Assembly (NCBI GenBank): GCA_016840645.1
Contig: JAEORY010000121.1
Coordinates: 1-9,420 of the forward strand
Length of the DNA: 9,420 nucleotides
Source of the DNA: Candidatus Borrarchaeota archaeon
Lineage (GTDB): Archaea; Asgardarchaeota; Sifarchaeia; Borrarchaeales; Borrarchaeaceae
Direction of reading: 5' to 3'
The translations under genes and the position numbers were made by a program. This document shows, one piece after another, positions 1 to 6,205 of this stretch; the first letter of the stretch is position 1; each line of letters opens with the position of its first letter. Below the pieces are notes generated by a model, which was not told the DNA's origin, did no database searches, and saw nothing but the letters and a program-made list of their open reading frames with translations.

Positions 1-2
1 TT

Positions 3-119
3 AAGCGTGCACTTGAAGTGGCAGCCGCTGGGGGCCATAATGTCCTTATACAATGGACAAAAAACTACAACATTCTTATTTCCAATATATCCATTTCATA
101 CCTGCTAAATCCCAATTGA
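3..119 (+). pseudogene. ComM/YifB-like ATPase fragment, cut before Walker A
   Basis: The frame starting at base 3 reads KRALEVAAAGGHNVLI (bases 3-50), which matches the conserved segment just before the Walker A loop of ComM/YifB, the Mg-chelatase-like AAA+ ATPase (a helicase acting in natural transformation). In the family this segment is followed by a GPPGSGKT-type loop. Here, after base 50, the frame reads QWTKNYN and then low-complexity residues to a TGA at 117-119. No Walker A, Walker B or C-terminal part is visible anywhere else in the window. The gene is therefore truncated or interrupted near base 50, and its 5' part lies outside the window. The match is short (16 residues) but specific. 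The break point is inferred from family knowledge, not from an alignment. Confidence 0.55.
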
Positions 120-137
120 ACGAGTAAGTTGGATAAT

Positions 138-170
138 GAAGTGGCTACCTGAATTCAGCTACTTCTTTTC
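138..170 (+). terminator. Rho-independent terminator
   Basis: A 9-bp stem, gaagtggct (138-146) with agctacttc (157-165), has one G-T wobble and a 10-base loop, and is followed directly by ttttc (166-170). It lies 18 bases after the stop of the truncated ComM-like frame and fits a terminator of that transcript. The stem is only moderately GC-rich and the T run is short, so strength is uncertain. Confidence 0.55.
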
Positions 171-644
171 ATCGTAATTTGATTTACCCCCCATTTTTTC
201 GTTTATATGATTCAGTAAATGGAAACCTCTTCTGGAATAAATAGTCATTCTCACATAAGCTACTATTCATAATCCAATTATGTTTTGGATTCTCTTCATA
301 AGATGCAAGTGAGAATAAATCGTGATGTCGGTTTTTCTGTACGAATTGAGCTGTGCTGTGGGCGAAGTATAGATCCAAAATTATCAGGAAGCTTTATTCT
401 CGCAACAAAGGCGTCTCCCAAGTTGGAATTCTTTGTGAAGAGGTGTCGCAAGCGAGGTATCTAAGACACTCAAGAAGTAATTTTCACACTTAAATGTATG
501 ATGTGTCATTTTTACTGGAAATTCTATCGAATTGGAGGGGTAAATATACCAAATTTGGGGTAAAAGGTTGTATTATCGTGATATATACTATGGGGGAGAT
601 GACCAATTATAGTTAGCGGTCTCAAACAATATTGTTTTTTCATT
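171..644. other. Intergenic gap, no gene supported
   Basis: AT-rich sequence with frequent stops in all frames. A 64-codon minus-strand frame (184-378) has no ribosome binding site or recognisable motif and is judged spurious. A -10-like tatact at 584-589 precedes the next gene, but no well-spaced -35 partner is visible, so no promoter is called. Confidence 0.5.
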
Positions 645-658
645 AAAGGAAATTATGA

Positions 659-1345
659 ATGAAGCGATTTGCACTAGTTGTTGCAGGACTCATTCTCTTT
701 TTTGGAATAGTGTTTGCGGTTTTGACAATCCTGGCTGAGCTATCACGCCCCTCATCGTCCATTGTTACCAGTACAGAGTGTGACCCGCCATGTTGGCATG
801 GTATTCGACCAGGAGTATCAACATCATGGAATGTATTAGATTATCTCCTTAGTCAAAACTGGGTAATTTCAGATTCAATTTATGAATGGACAGAAGGAAA
901 TGAAACGAAACAGATTGCCTGGAAATTCCAACGACCTGCTGGAGATACTGCAGGTTACGCATATTTCCTTGATGATAAGGTCACCGCAATTTCAATTAGC
1001 ACAATTGGTAGTCTAGATATCTCCGAGGTAGTTGAGTTGGTTGGGGAACCAAATTCTTTGGTGGCGCTATACAAAGAAACTAGCATCCGACAATGGGTTG
1101 AAATAAGCTTGATTTATCCAAATAAAGGTGTGTTAGTACAAGTTGATATTGATCTAGATAACAGCGTTACGCAAGGTATGGTTGAGATTACGGAAGAGAA
1201 TCCGGTTTACCGTGTGACTTACTTTAATCCAGAATTATATGATCAGCTATTAGGGGAAAGGAACTTAATCGACGAGTCAAGTGAAATCATATTGAACAAT
1301 ATCCAATCTTGGTCTGGATTTGGTCTTGTTCGATTCTGGAAATGA
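659..1345 (+). CDS. Membrane-anchored protein of unknown function
   Basis: A 228-residue protein. Residues 1-27 form a signal anchor or signal peptide: a positive MKR start followed by a long hydrophobic run of Ala, Leu, Ile, Phe and Val. The remainder is soluble and should be outside the cytoplasm. A motif at about residues 41-52 (C-D-P-P-C-W-H-G-I-R-P-G) resembles small extracytoplasmic proteins common in Anaerolineae; its two cysteines may form a disulfide. The rest alternates short strands and Asp/Glu-rich turns with no recognised domain. The start is well supported: aaagga at 645-650 lies 8 bases before the ATG. The gene stands alone, and its stop lies about 20-25 bases before the left end of an insertion sequence, which did not disrupt it. 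Function unknown. Confidence 0.8.
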   Translation: MKRFALVVAGLILFFGIVFAVLTILAELSRPSSSIVTSTECDPPCWHGIRPGVSTSWNVLDYLLSQNWVISDSIYEWTEGNETKQIAWKFQRPAGDTAGYAYFLDDKVTAISISTIGSLDISEVVELVGEPNSLVALYKETSIRQWVEISLIYPNKGVLVQVDIDLDNSVTQGMVEITEENPVYRVTYFNPELYDQLLGERNLIDESSEIILNNIQSWSGFGLVRFWK

Positions 1346-1363
1346 CAATTCAAAATATTCGTG

Positions 1364-1384
1364 TTTGTCTCAAAGTTACGTGAT
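1364..1384 (+). repeat. Left terminal inverted repeat of the IS
   Basis: The core caaagttacgtgat (1371-1384) is an exact reverse complement of 2794-2807. Seven further outer bases (1364-1370) match the right end at four positions. It lies 18 bases after the stop codon of the upstream gene. Confidence 0.8.
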
Positions 1385-1414
1385 AAGGCACCACAAGTAT
1401 ATTGTAAATAAATA

Positions 1415-1475
1415 GGTCATCGGGCTATCCTAAGTGATCACCACAATCACCAAATAAAGGATAAACCCGATGACC
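1415..1475 (+). promoter_or_regulatory. Hairpin hiding transposase RBS and start codon
   Basis: ggtcatcggg (1415-1424) pairs perfectly with cccgatgacc (1466-1475), and atcc (1427-1430) with ggat (1459-1462). Inside the loop, gtgat (1434-1438) can pair with atcac (1446-1450). The right arm includes the transposase ATG (1470-1472), and the inner pairing covers the gga of its aaagga ribosome binding site (1456-1461). In an RNA that enters from outside, this fold would block translation. Such start-site hairpins are known in IS10 and IS50 as protection against read-through expression; their role here is inferred. Confidence 0.6.
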
Positions 1476-2792
1476 GAAATGGAAATCAATTTGACTCTCA
1501 GGTTCAGAGTACCAGAGAAGGGTCTTACCGTCAATGGAATTCTTCAAGGACTTCAAGGACAAACACCAACAGTACTCAGGGTAATTCTGGAACAAGTGTT
1601 TAAAGCTCTGGAAGAACGGGCGTGTATGAGATTGCACCAGGAGAATCCGGGTCGCTATATTCATAATGGACATCAACGTAACGCCAGGAAATTGATCACC
1701 CATTTTGGACCCTTCCATTACCGTATGGCACAAATGATCGACAGCCAGACAGGGAAGACTTTTGCTCCTCTGGCACAGGAGCTTGATCTTACGCCCTACA
1801 GACAATATCAGGCCGAAGCACTGGAGGCAAGCGTCGGTCTTGCCATTCACCTCTCTTATGCACAGGCGAGCAAGGAGGTCATTCGGATCCGAGGGAGTGG
1901 TCCTAGCAAAAGTACGACACACCGCAGGTTCAGAGAGATCTCTCGGGCTTATGGGGCATGGCCTGAGATGAAAGAAATTCCTTATCGGTTTCTTATGGTA
2001 GATGGAACGAAAGTCCAACTCCAGGGGCCAGGAGGGATAGACCTGGGGAAAAAGGAGATGCGATGGGCGTTGGCCTCTCTGGGTCCTGGTCACAAGTTTG
2101 AACCTGTGGGTTTCTGGATTGACAAGGGATGGTCTGAAATTCGTAAGGATTTGGAGAAGCGGTTGAAGTATGAGAAGTTTGAAGTTTTGTTTTCCGACGG
2201 TGGTCCCGGAATCGCGGATAACCTGCTGGCGGATGGGATGAGACAGCAACGTTGTCTTTGGCATGGGAAGCGGGACTTCCCCTTTATCCTGTATGCGGAC
2301 AAAATCAAAAAAGCGGAACAGGAACCTTTTCGATCGTTGTTCGACAAGATCTTGATCTTTAGCCTGTCCCAAGAGCAATTGGAAGAGATTGACCCGGATG
2401 ACATCCAAAAGATCCATGACCTGGCTGAAAATACTCGCCAGGGATTTGAACAGCTGCTTGAGGCTCTGGATCAGAATAAATACCCCAAAGCCAGAACGTA
2501 TCTTATGAATTTGTATCGTCACACCATGACCTTCTTAGATTATTGGACAAAAACCCAGCAATGGATACCTCTAAATATCAATGCTATTGAATCGGCCTTC
2601 AGTCGTATCACCAACCGCATCAAGAAAGTGGGGAAACGCTGGAGTGACCAGGGACTGCTTGAATGGTTGATGCTTGCCTTTAGGAAAATCTACAAACCCG
2701 AACTTTGGGATGAGCTCTGGGTTCAATACCTTGAAATCAATCGGAAGTTGGAACTCGTTCTGTATCATGCTGAATATTCTTGGTTAGAATGA
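1470..2792 (+). CDS. DDE transposase (MULE/IS256-like fold)
   Basis: A 440-residue protein, complete. It catalyses cutting and joining of the IS ends. The catalytic triad is visible as D178 (FLMVDGTK), D243 (VLFSDGGPG) and E374 (NAIESAFSR). C262-x2-H265 (RCLWH) follows the second Asp, as in IS256/MULE-type transposases. The N-terminal 160 residues are helical and basic (a GRYIHNGHQR segment near 61-70) and probably bind the inverted ends. The C-terminal TNRIKKVGKRWS segment resembles the end of related enzymes. The start has aaagga (1456-1461) 8 bases upstream, inside a hairpin. The ISLre2 and ISH6 families are both possible; I cannot separate them without an alignment. No frameshift or missing catalytic residue is seen, so the element may still be active. 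Confidence 0.85.
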   Translation: MTEMEINLTLRFRVPEKGLTVNGILQGLQGQTPTVLRVILEQVFKALEERACMRLHQENPGRYIHNGHQRNARKLITHFGPFHYRMAQMIDSQTGKTFAPLAQELDLTPYRQYQAEALEASVGLAIHLSYAQASKEVIRIRGSGPSKSTTHRRFREISRAYGAWPEMKEIPYRFLMVDGTKVQLQGPGGIDLGKKEMRWALASLGPGHKFEPVGFWIDKGWSEIRKDLEKRLKYEKFEVLFSDGGPGIADNLLADGMRQQRCLWHGKRDFPFILYADKIKKAEQEPFRSLFDKILIFSLSQEQLEEIDPDDIQKIHDLAENTRQGFEQLLEALDQNKYPKARTYLMNLYRHTMTFLDYWTKTQQWIPLNINAIESAFSRITNRIKKVGKRWSDQGLLEWLMLAFRKIYKPELWDELWVQYLEINRKLELVLYHAEYSWLE

Positions 2793-2793
2793 A

Positions 2794-2814
2794 ATCACGT
2801 AACTTTGGAACAAG
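2794..2814 (-). repeat. Right terminal inverted repeat of the IS
   Basis: atcacgtaactttg (2794-2807) is the exact reverse complement of the left core. Bases 2808-2814 extend the similarity imperfectly. It begins 1-2 bases after the transposase stop codon, so the element has almost no 3' non-coding space. Confidence 0.8.
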
Positions 2815-3899
2815 ATCAAAAATTATGAAACGTCCGGGAAATCAGGCTTAAGGTCGGTTGATAATACATGATTCGATAATGAGTTGAATGTCGAGATAAC
2901 TTGGACACTCTCCAAGTATCCTTGCTGGTGAGACGGTGTATTCGACCAGATTCGTGCGGAGGGCATAGAGTTTCTAGATCATCCTCGTAATAACCTTGAA
3001 AAAATTTTTGCACAGCCTCCCAAATTTAGGCATCTACATAGTTCGTGTTCTGGTATTCTGCATGAACTTTGTTGGAAGAAATAATATTCAAGCCTAATTA
3101 GATTATTGCAGTTTCTTGTGCGAAATCGTTTTGCGATTTCATTTGAATTGCTTGATGTTTTATTGTGTTTCGTGTGTCGCCAGACATGAGATTTTCAATC
3201 GACTGAACAATGAGAATTCGACTTCTTGAGATAATTTGGTCTTCTGGGATCACATGAAAATATTTACCTTATAGTCCAATGATCAAAATAGATTAGTCCA
3301 AATGGAGCAAATGATTGGTGTTCAAAGAAACCTATTTATTCCTTTGTAGCAAAGTGTTCTCCTTGAAAGGTATGTGCATATATTAGGTAAGGCTCGATTC
3401 CAGCTGCCTACTAAAACGTGATATCCATAGTTTTGAATACATAGGAGAGCCATTTGAATCTATATAGCATGGGCAACAGATGGGGAGTGGACTTTCAATA
3501 TCTGTATTTGTGGAGATCTATCGTACCTGGAGGGCTGAACGTTGAGACACCATTCTACTACAGTTGCATGTTCGAAAGATAAGAGCCTAGATGAAAAGAA
3601 ATCAGCTGAAAATGCAGGAGAAATTAATGTTTGGGAGTGAGATTGAATCACCTTTTACGGTGATGACATTCAAGCTTGATGTATTCACAATAGTAAAGAA
3701 CGAAAAAGTATTCACCAGATTTGAGAATCTGTTCGGTAGCAGGAAAGAAAAACTACTTAGAAGATTGCAGATAAATCGATTGTTGATCATTGGTCAGAAC
3801 ACAGTTACAAGTGAGTTTCGTTTCGAATCAGAAATTTAAAGATTGAATCATTACACATTGAAATTGTGGAGAACCGTACTAGCAAGGAGAAAGTTGTTT
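2815..3899. other. Long gap, no gene supported
   Basis: About 1.1 kb with no convincing gene. A minus-strand frame at 2816-3013 (65 codons) and a plus-strand frame at 3591-3839 (82 codons) lack recognisable domains and good ribosome binding sites, and the latter is opposed by an equally long antisense frame. One clean small hairpin, gaaatcg/cgatttc with a ttttg loop, sits at 3122-3140 without a T run. The stretch looks like decayed or non-coding DNA. Confidence 0.45.
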
Positions 3900-4220
3900 A
3901 TGGTGATTGAAAACGCTGGATCAAATGCAAAAGATGGATCAGGTTCGAAATTAGATCCATCAACACGAATGCGCAGCTTATTTACCAATTCTGAAGGTTG
4001 GAATACGAAACAAGAAGCGATTGAGATGGGATTTGAACTGCTGTTTGCAGAGCGAGATGAATTACTCGATTATGTCAAAGCACTTAAGACATTGGCGGTT
4101 TATTTAACGGGAAGGACAAAAATCCGTTCAGAAAATTTGATCCATGGATATTTTGTTTCAGCAGAAAAGAATTTTCCCGAATATATTCGTAGAGAAATGA
4201 GTGTTGGTATCGAGGAATGA
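3900..4220 (+). CDS. Small protein A, homologue of protein B
   Basis: A 106-residue soluble, charged, mostly helical protein with no signal or membrane segment. I do not recognise the family. Residues 22-100 align without gaps to the product of 4853-5182, with 39 of about 79 positions identical. Shared hallmarks are AERDE, YVK-x-LK-x-L-x-VYLTG and AE-x-NFPEY. The ATG at 3900 is preferred because aaggag (3884-3889) lies 10 bases upstream; the frame stays open to a TTG at 3843, which has no such site. The stop TGA (4218-4220) directly abuts the ATG of the next gene, suggesting one mRNA and coupled translation. No riboswitch is visible upstream, unlike protein B. Confidence 0.7.
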   Translation: MVIENAGSNAKDGSGSKLDPSTRMRSLFTNSEGWNTKQEAIEMGFELLFAERDELLDYVKALKTLAVYLTGRTKIRSENLIHGYFVSAEKNFPEYIRREMSVGIEE

Positions 4221-4608
4221 ATGGTAACCAAAATGGATGGTAGAGGAAATAATAAAAATATGTTTTCTAATCAGACAGATAGTGTTGAAGAAGCTCTTCA
4301 ACTCGGAATTGATGCCATCAATCGTGGTGATTTGGAACTCGGATCTGATATTTTGGAATGGGTCCTCGAGAGAGAACCCCAAAATGAAATTGCCTGGCTT
4401 TGGATGGCTTGCACAGTCGATGATGAGGCGAAGAAACGAGAGTGTTATATCAGAAGCGGGTTTAAACGCTAAAATTTCAGATGAATATTTGCGCTTCCGC
4501 TTTGAGCGAATTCAAGCAGCTTTACGCCAGAATAGTTTTTATCAATGCTATGCATGTGGAAAAATCAATCGCCCTGCGGGGTTAAATCGATTTAACCCTC
4601 AGAGGTGA
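4221..4608 (+). pseudogene. TPR-like / zinc-ribbon protein, frameshifted
   Basis: The first frame (4221-4472) reads VEEALQLGIDAINRGDLELG and then a segment with NEIAWLWMA and DDEAKKREC. This is the repeat style of TPR-like proteins common in Chloroflexota. It ends early at TAA (4470-4472). The frame one base later continues sensibly as AGLNAKISDEYLRFRFERIQ (about 4453 onward) and ends at TGA 4606-4608 with a single C-x2-C (CYACGK), half of a zinc ribbon. Joining them needs a +1 shift between about 4440 and 4456, giving roughly 128 residues. Most likely a one-base insertion or sequencing error; programmed shifting is possible but unsupported. The ATG touches the stop of protein A, with gagga (4212-4216) as its binding site, so it is probably translationally coupled. 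Likely a scaffold for protein-protein contacts. Confidence 0.6.
4579..4598. repeat. Perfect 20-bp palindrome at gene end
   Basis: gggttaaatcgatttaaccc is a perfect palindrome with no spacer. It lies in the last codons of the shifted TPR frame, 8 bases before its stop and about 60 bases before the riboswitch. With no loop and no T run after it, it is a poor terminator. It has the shape of a dimeric regulator's operator, but no bound protein can be named. Confidence 0.5.
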
Positions 4609-4660
4609 TGACAGTCTTCCTAATTAATAGATAATCATTACACAACAGAAACTATCGACA

Positions 4661-4742
4661 AGAAGTGGCAAACCTGTCGAAAGGCAGGGACGCAAAGTTA
4701 CGGGTCTAAACCGTCGCAAGACTGCAAGATCGCCGGACTGCC
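4661..4742 (+). promoter_or_regulatory. Cyclic di-GMP-I (GEMM-I) riboswitch aptamer
   Basis: The sequence follows the GEMM-I consensus, with the Vibrio Vc2 RNA as comparison. It shows ggcaaacc (4667-4674), then a hairpin cctgtc-gaaa-ggcagg (4673-4688) with the GAAA tetraloop that docks into the second arm, then gggacgcaaag (4687-4697), then cgggtctaaacc (4701-4712). The second arm closes as cgg/ccg and ggtct/agatc around gtc-gcaa-gac (4713-4722). Bases 4667-4670 (ggca) can pair with 4739-4742 (tgcc) as a short P1. It senses the second messenger cyclic di-GMP in the nascent mRNA. It lies about 110 bases upstream of protein B in the same direction, so B is the expected target. Confidence 0.9.
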
Positions 4743-4743
4743 T

Positions 4744-4796
4744 AAGTTGAAATTCAGCCTCTTGGCAGATCCGGAGCCAAGAGGCAATTTGAGCTT
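4744..4796 (+). terminator. Riboswitch expression-platform hairpin
   Basis: A perfect 10-bp stem, gcctcttggc (4757-4766) with gccaagaggc (4776-4785), has a 9-base loop and is extended by aaatt/aattt and aag/ctt pairs out to 4744 and 4796 across a 2-base bulge and one mismatch. Only three T bases follow the GC stem, so it is a weak textbook terminator. The end of the aptamer (4733-4742) can instead pair with 4764-4774 (ggcag, then tccgg) with one bulged base, which would destroy this stem. The two folds exclude each other, as expected for a riboswitch switch point. Inferred direction: ligand-bound aptamer lets the hairpin form and lowers expression, but this is not certain. Confidence 0.55.
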
Positions 4797-4852
4797 AATA
4801 CAAGGTAGAAGACCAATAACCGACAACTTATTAGAAAGGGATGATGTGTAGG

Positions 4853-5182
4853 ATGAGTGAAATAAACGTTAGTGCAGAGATAGAAGTTATAAACGGTTTG
4901 CTGACCGAGAGTCCAGGATTACCAGAAACATTACGGAAGCAGTTTATGTATCCTGATGAATGGATCAAGGAACAAGAAGCGGTTGAGATGGAGAATCAAT
5001 GGATATCTGCTGAACGTGATGAAATAGTGCAATATGTAAAAACACTTAAGATGCTTAGCGTTTATTTGACGGGAAAAACCAGTATTCCACGGGAAAAATT
5101 ATTAGGAGATTATTTTCGAAAAGCGGAGCAGAATTTTCCTGAGTATCTGCAAAAGGAGATGGAAATTACACTCTCGGCATAA
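4853..5182 (+). CDS. Small protein B, cyclic di-GMP riboswitch target
   Basis: A 109-residue soluble, charged helical protein of an unrecognised family, about 49% identical to protein A over residues 25-103. The conserved core is AERDE, then YVK-x-LK-x-L-x-VYLTG (about 60-76), then AE-x-NFPEY near the C-terminus. The first 25 residues differ fully from A. Start choice is uncertain: in-frame ATGs lie at 4841, 4844 and 4853, and aaaggg (4835-4840) is too close to the first two, so 4853 is preferred. The leader carries a GEMM-I riboswitch, so expression should follow cyclic di-GMP level, which in most bacteria controls attachment, motility or development. That places B in such a pathway but does not reveal its activity. 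Confidence 0.75.
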   Translation: MSEINVSAEIEVINGLLTESPGLPETLRKQFMYPDEWIKEQEAVEMENQWISAERDEIVQYVKTLKMLSVYLTGKTSIPREKLLGDYFRKAEQNFPEYLQKEMEITLSA

Positions 5183-5192
5183 AATGGAATGA

Positions 5193-5315
5193 GTGCAGTT
5201 ACGTTCTTTTGATGAAATCACCTGTTGGAATGAAGATGTCTGCCAGCTTCACGGTAGAATCTTCGATGAAGAGAAAGAAAAGGTATTTCAATCTAAAAAA
5301 GGGATGACGAAGTAG
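5193..5315 (+). CDS. Tiny ORF resembling four-helix-bundle (S23) N-terminus
   Basis: A GTG-started frame of 40 residues that begins directly after an in-frame TGA and 10 bases after protein B ends. It reads VQLRSFDEITCW near its start, then NEDVCQLHGRIFDEE, then a Lys-rich tail. The spacing of SFDEI, the Trp and the following hydrophobics resembles the first helix of four-helix-bundle (S23-type) proteins, which usually have about 110-130 residues, so this would be a C-terminally truncated remnant. The reading frame is too short to be certain that it is translated, and no clear ribosome binding site is present. Confidence 0.3.
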   Translation: MQLRSFDEITCWNEDVCQLHGRIFDEEKEKVFQSKKGMTK

Positions 5316-5503
5316 ATCGGTCCATTGAAAAGGTAAAATGAGGATTGCATAGAACTGCTATTGTTGTGAAGATGGATAATTAACATCTTTCATCCTCAGA
5401 AAAGATGCACATTTCAGTTCGAAAAACATCAACTTGGGTGTTGGCATACTAAAGTGTCTAGTTGAGTGAAGATATTAATTTACTACGTAAGGTGGCCGCA
5501 AGC

Positions 5504-6205
5504 ATGGAATATCTTAAAGATCGGAAGCTAAAAAATCCACGCGTAATAATCGCAAACAATTATGATCTCTACAGTAAGGTTCTGTCTCTAACCCTTGAAG
5601 AAGCAGGGATGGAGGTGGTTTCAACAGTTGCCTCAGGAAATAGACTTGTGGATGCTACGCTTGAGCATAAACCTGATATCGTCCTGATGGAAATCGTTTT
5701 AGCAGAGATGGACGGTTTGGCAGCTTTATCGATTATCAAATATATGTGTCCAGAAATCCCGGTTTTCATCATCACAGATTTGGAAAATCCGGTTTATATG
5801 GCCAGGGCTGGGGAGCTTGGGGCAAAGGGTTTTTTCTCGAAAACAGTTAAATCGAGGGAATTGGTTAATGCCATTTATCATGTCCTTGAAGGAAGGAAAA
5901 CGCCTATTGAATCGGAGATGACTTTAGATCCTGTCACTTCATCCATAGAAATTTTCTCTGTTCCCAAGGGGTCAGGAGAACCTCCTAGGGACAAGGATTT
6001 AACAGAGCAAGAGAGACTGATCCTGTCCTTCATTGCGATGGGTCTTAATAATCAAAGTGTAATGGAGAAACTACATATCACGAAAAACACCATAAAAACT
6101 CATATCCGGAATATTTTCTCCAAGCTTGGGGTATCCGACCGAACTCAAGCTGCTATCTGGGCACTTCAACATGGTTATGGTGTTGATGTACCCGTAGGGG
6201 TGTAG
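5504..6205 (+). CDS. NarL/LuxR-type regulator with degenerate receiver
   Basis: A 233-residue DNA-binding regulator. Residues 12-131 form a receiver domain and residues 166-226 a LuxR-type helix-turn-helix (LTEQERLILSFIAMG, then NTIKTHIRNIFSKLGVSDRT). Residues are numbered from the ATG at 5504, which has aaggtgg (5489-5495) 8 bases upstream. A longer frame begins at TTG 5462, directly after a stop and without a binding site. The receiver lacks the features needed for phosphorylation: the usual acidic pair is N18-N19 (VIIANNYD) and the phospho-acceptor Asp is E63 (IVLMEIVLAEMDG). The conserved Thr (T91) and Lys (K113) remain. Glu in this place can mimic the phosphorylated state, so the protein is probably always active or controlled otherwise. 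No partner kinase is nearby. It may regulate the adjacent small-protein genes (inference). Confidence 0.85.
   Translation: MEYLKDRKLKNPRVIIANNYDLYSKVLSLTLEEAGMEVVSTVASGNRLVDATLEHKPDIVLMEIVLAEMDGLAALSIIKYMCPEIPVFIITDLENPVYMARAGELGAKGFFSKTVKSRELVNAIYHVLEGRKTPIESEMTLDPVTSSIEIFSVPKGSGEPPRDKDLTEQERLILSFIAMGLNNQSVMEKLHITKNTIKTHIRNIFSKLGVSDRTQAAIWALQHGYGVDVPVGV

Larger units (their letters stand above)
1364..2814 (+). mobile_element. Insertion sequence, about 1.45 kb, one DDE transposase
   Basis: The element is bounded by inverted repeats at 1364-1384 and 2794-2814 that match at 18 of 21 positions, with a perfect 14-base core. It carries one transposase gene (1470-2792) whose stop overlaps the base just before the right repeat region. 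By eye it is more GC-rich than the AT-rich DNA on both sides, consistent with arrival from elsewhere. No target-site duplication is visible at any plausible pair of end positions, so the exact ends are uncertain: the minimum is 1371-2807. Size, single gene and DDE layout fit the IS256/ISLre2/ISH6-like group with a MULE-type catalytic fold; the exact family was not determined. Confidence 0.85.

Noticed and set aside
184..378. 64-codon minus-strand frame
   Set aside because: No ribosome binding site, no motif, and composition like the surrounding non-coding DNA.
1425..2522. 365-codon minus-strand frame opposite the transposase
   Set aside because: It is a shadow of the transposase, which has a full DDE triad and a ribosome binding site. 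The antisense product has no recognisable domain.
3383..3406. tRNA-like T-arm (ggctcgattccagctgcc)
   Set aside because: The T stem does not pair and no anticodon or acceptor stem could be built around it.
3591..3839. 82-codon plus-strand frame just before protein A, with a faint likeness to a GGDEF start (SPFTVMTFKLDVF)
   Set aside because: No GGDEF motif, no ribosome binding site, and an antisense frame of similar length. The likeness is too weak.
4457..4466. gggtttaaac, containing the viral-type slippery heptamer TTTAAAC, near the TPR frameshift
   Set aside because: The heptamer is in the wrong phase: the incoming frame reads TTT-AAA and needs a +1 move, whereas this heptamer promotes a -1 move from TTA-AAC. 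No stimulatory fold is evident.
5384..5407. catcttt/aaagatg hairpin upstream of the LuxR-type gene
   Set aside because: Only 7 A/T-rich pairs with a 10-base loop and no T run. Not distinguishable from chance.
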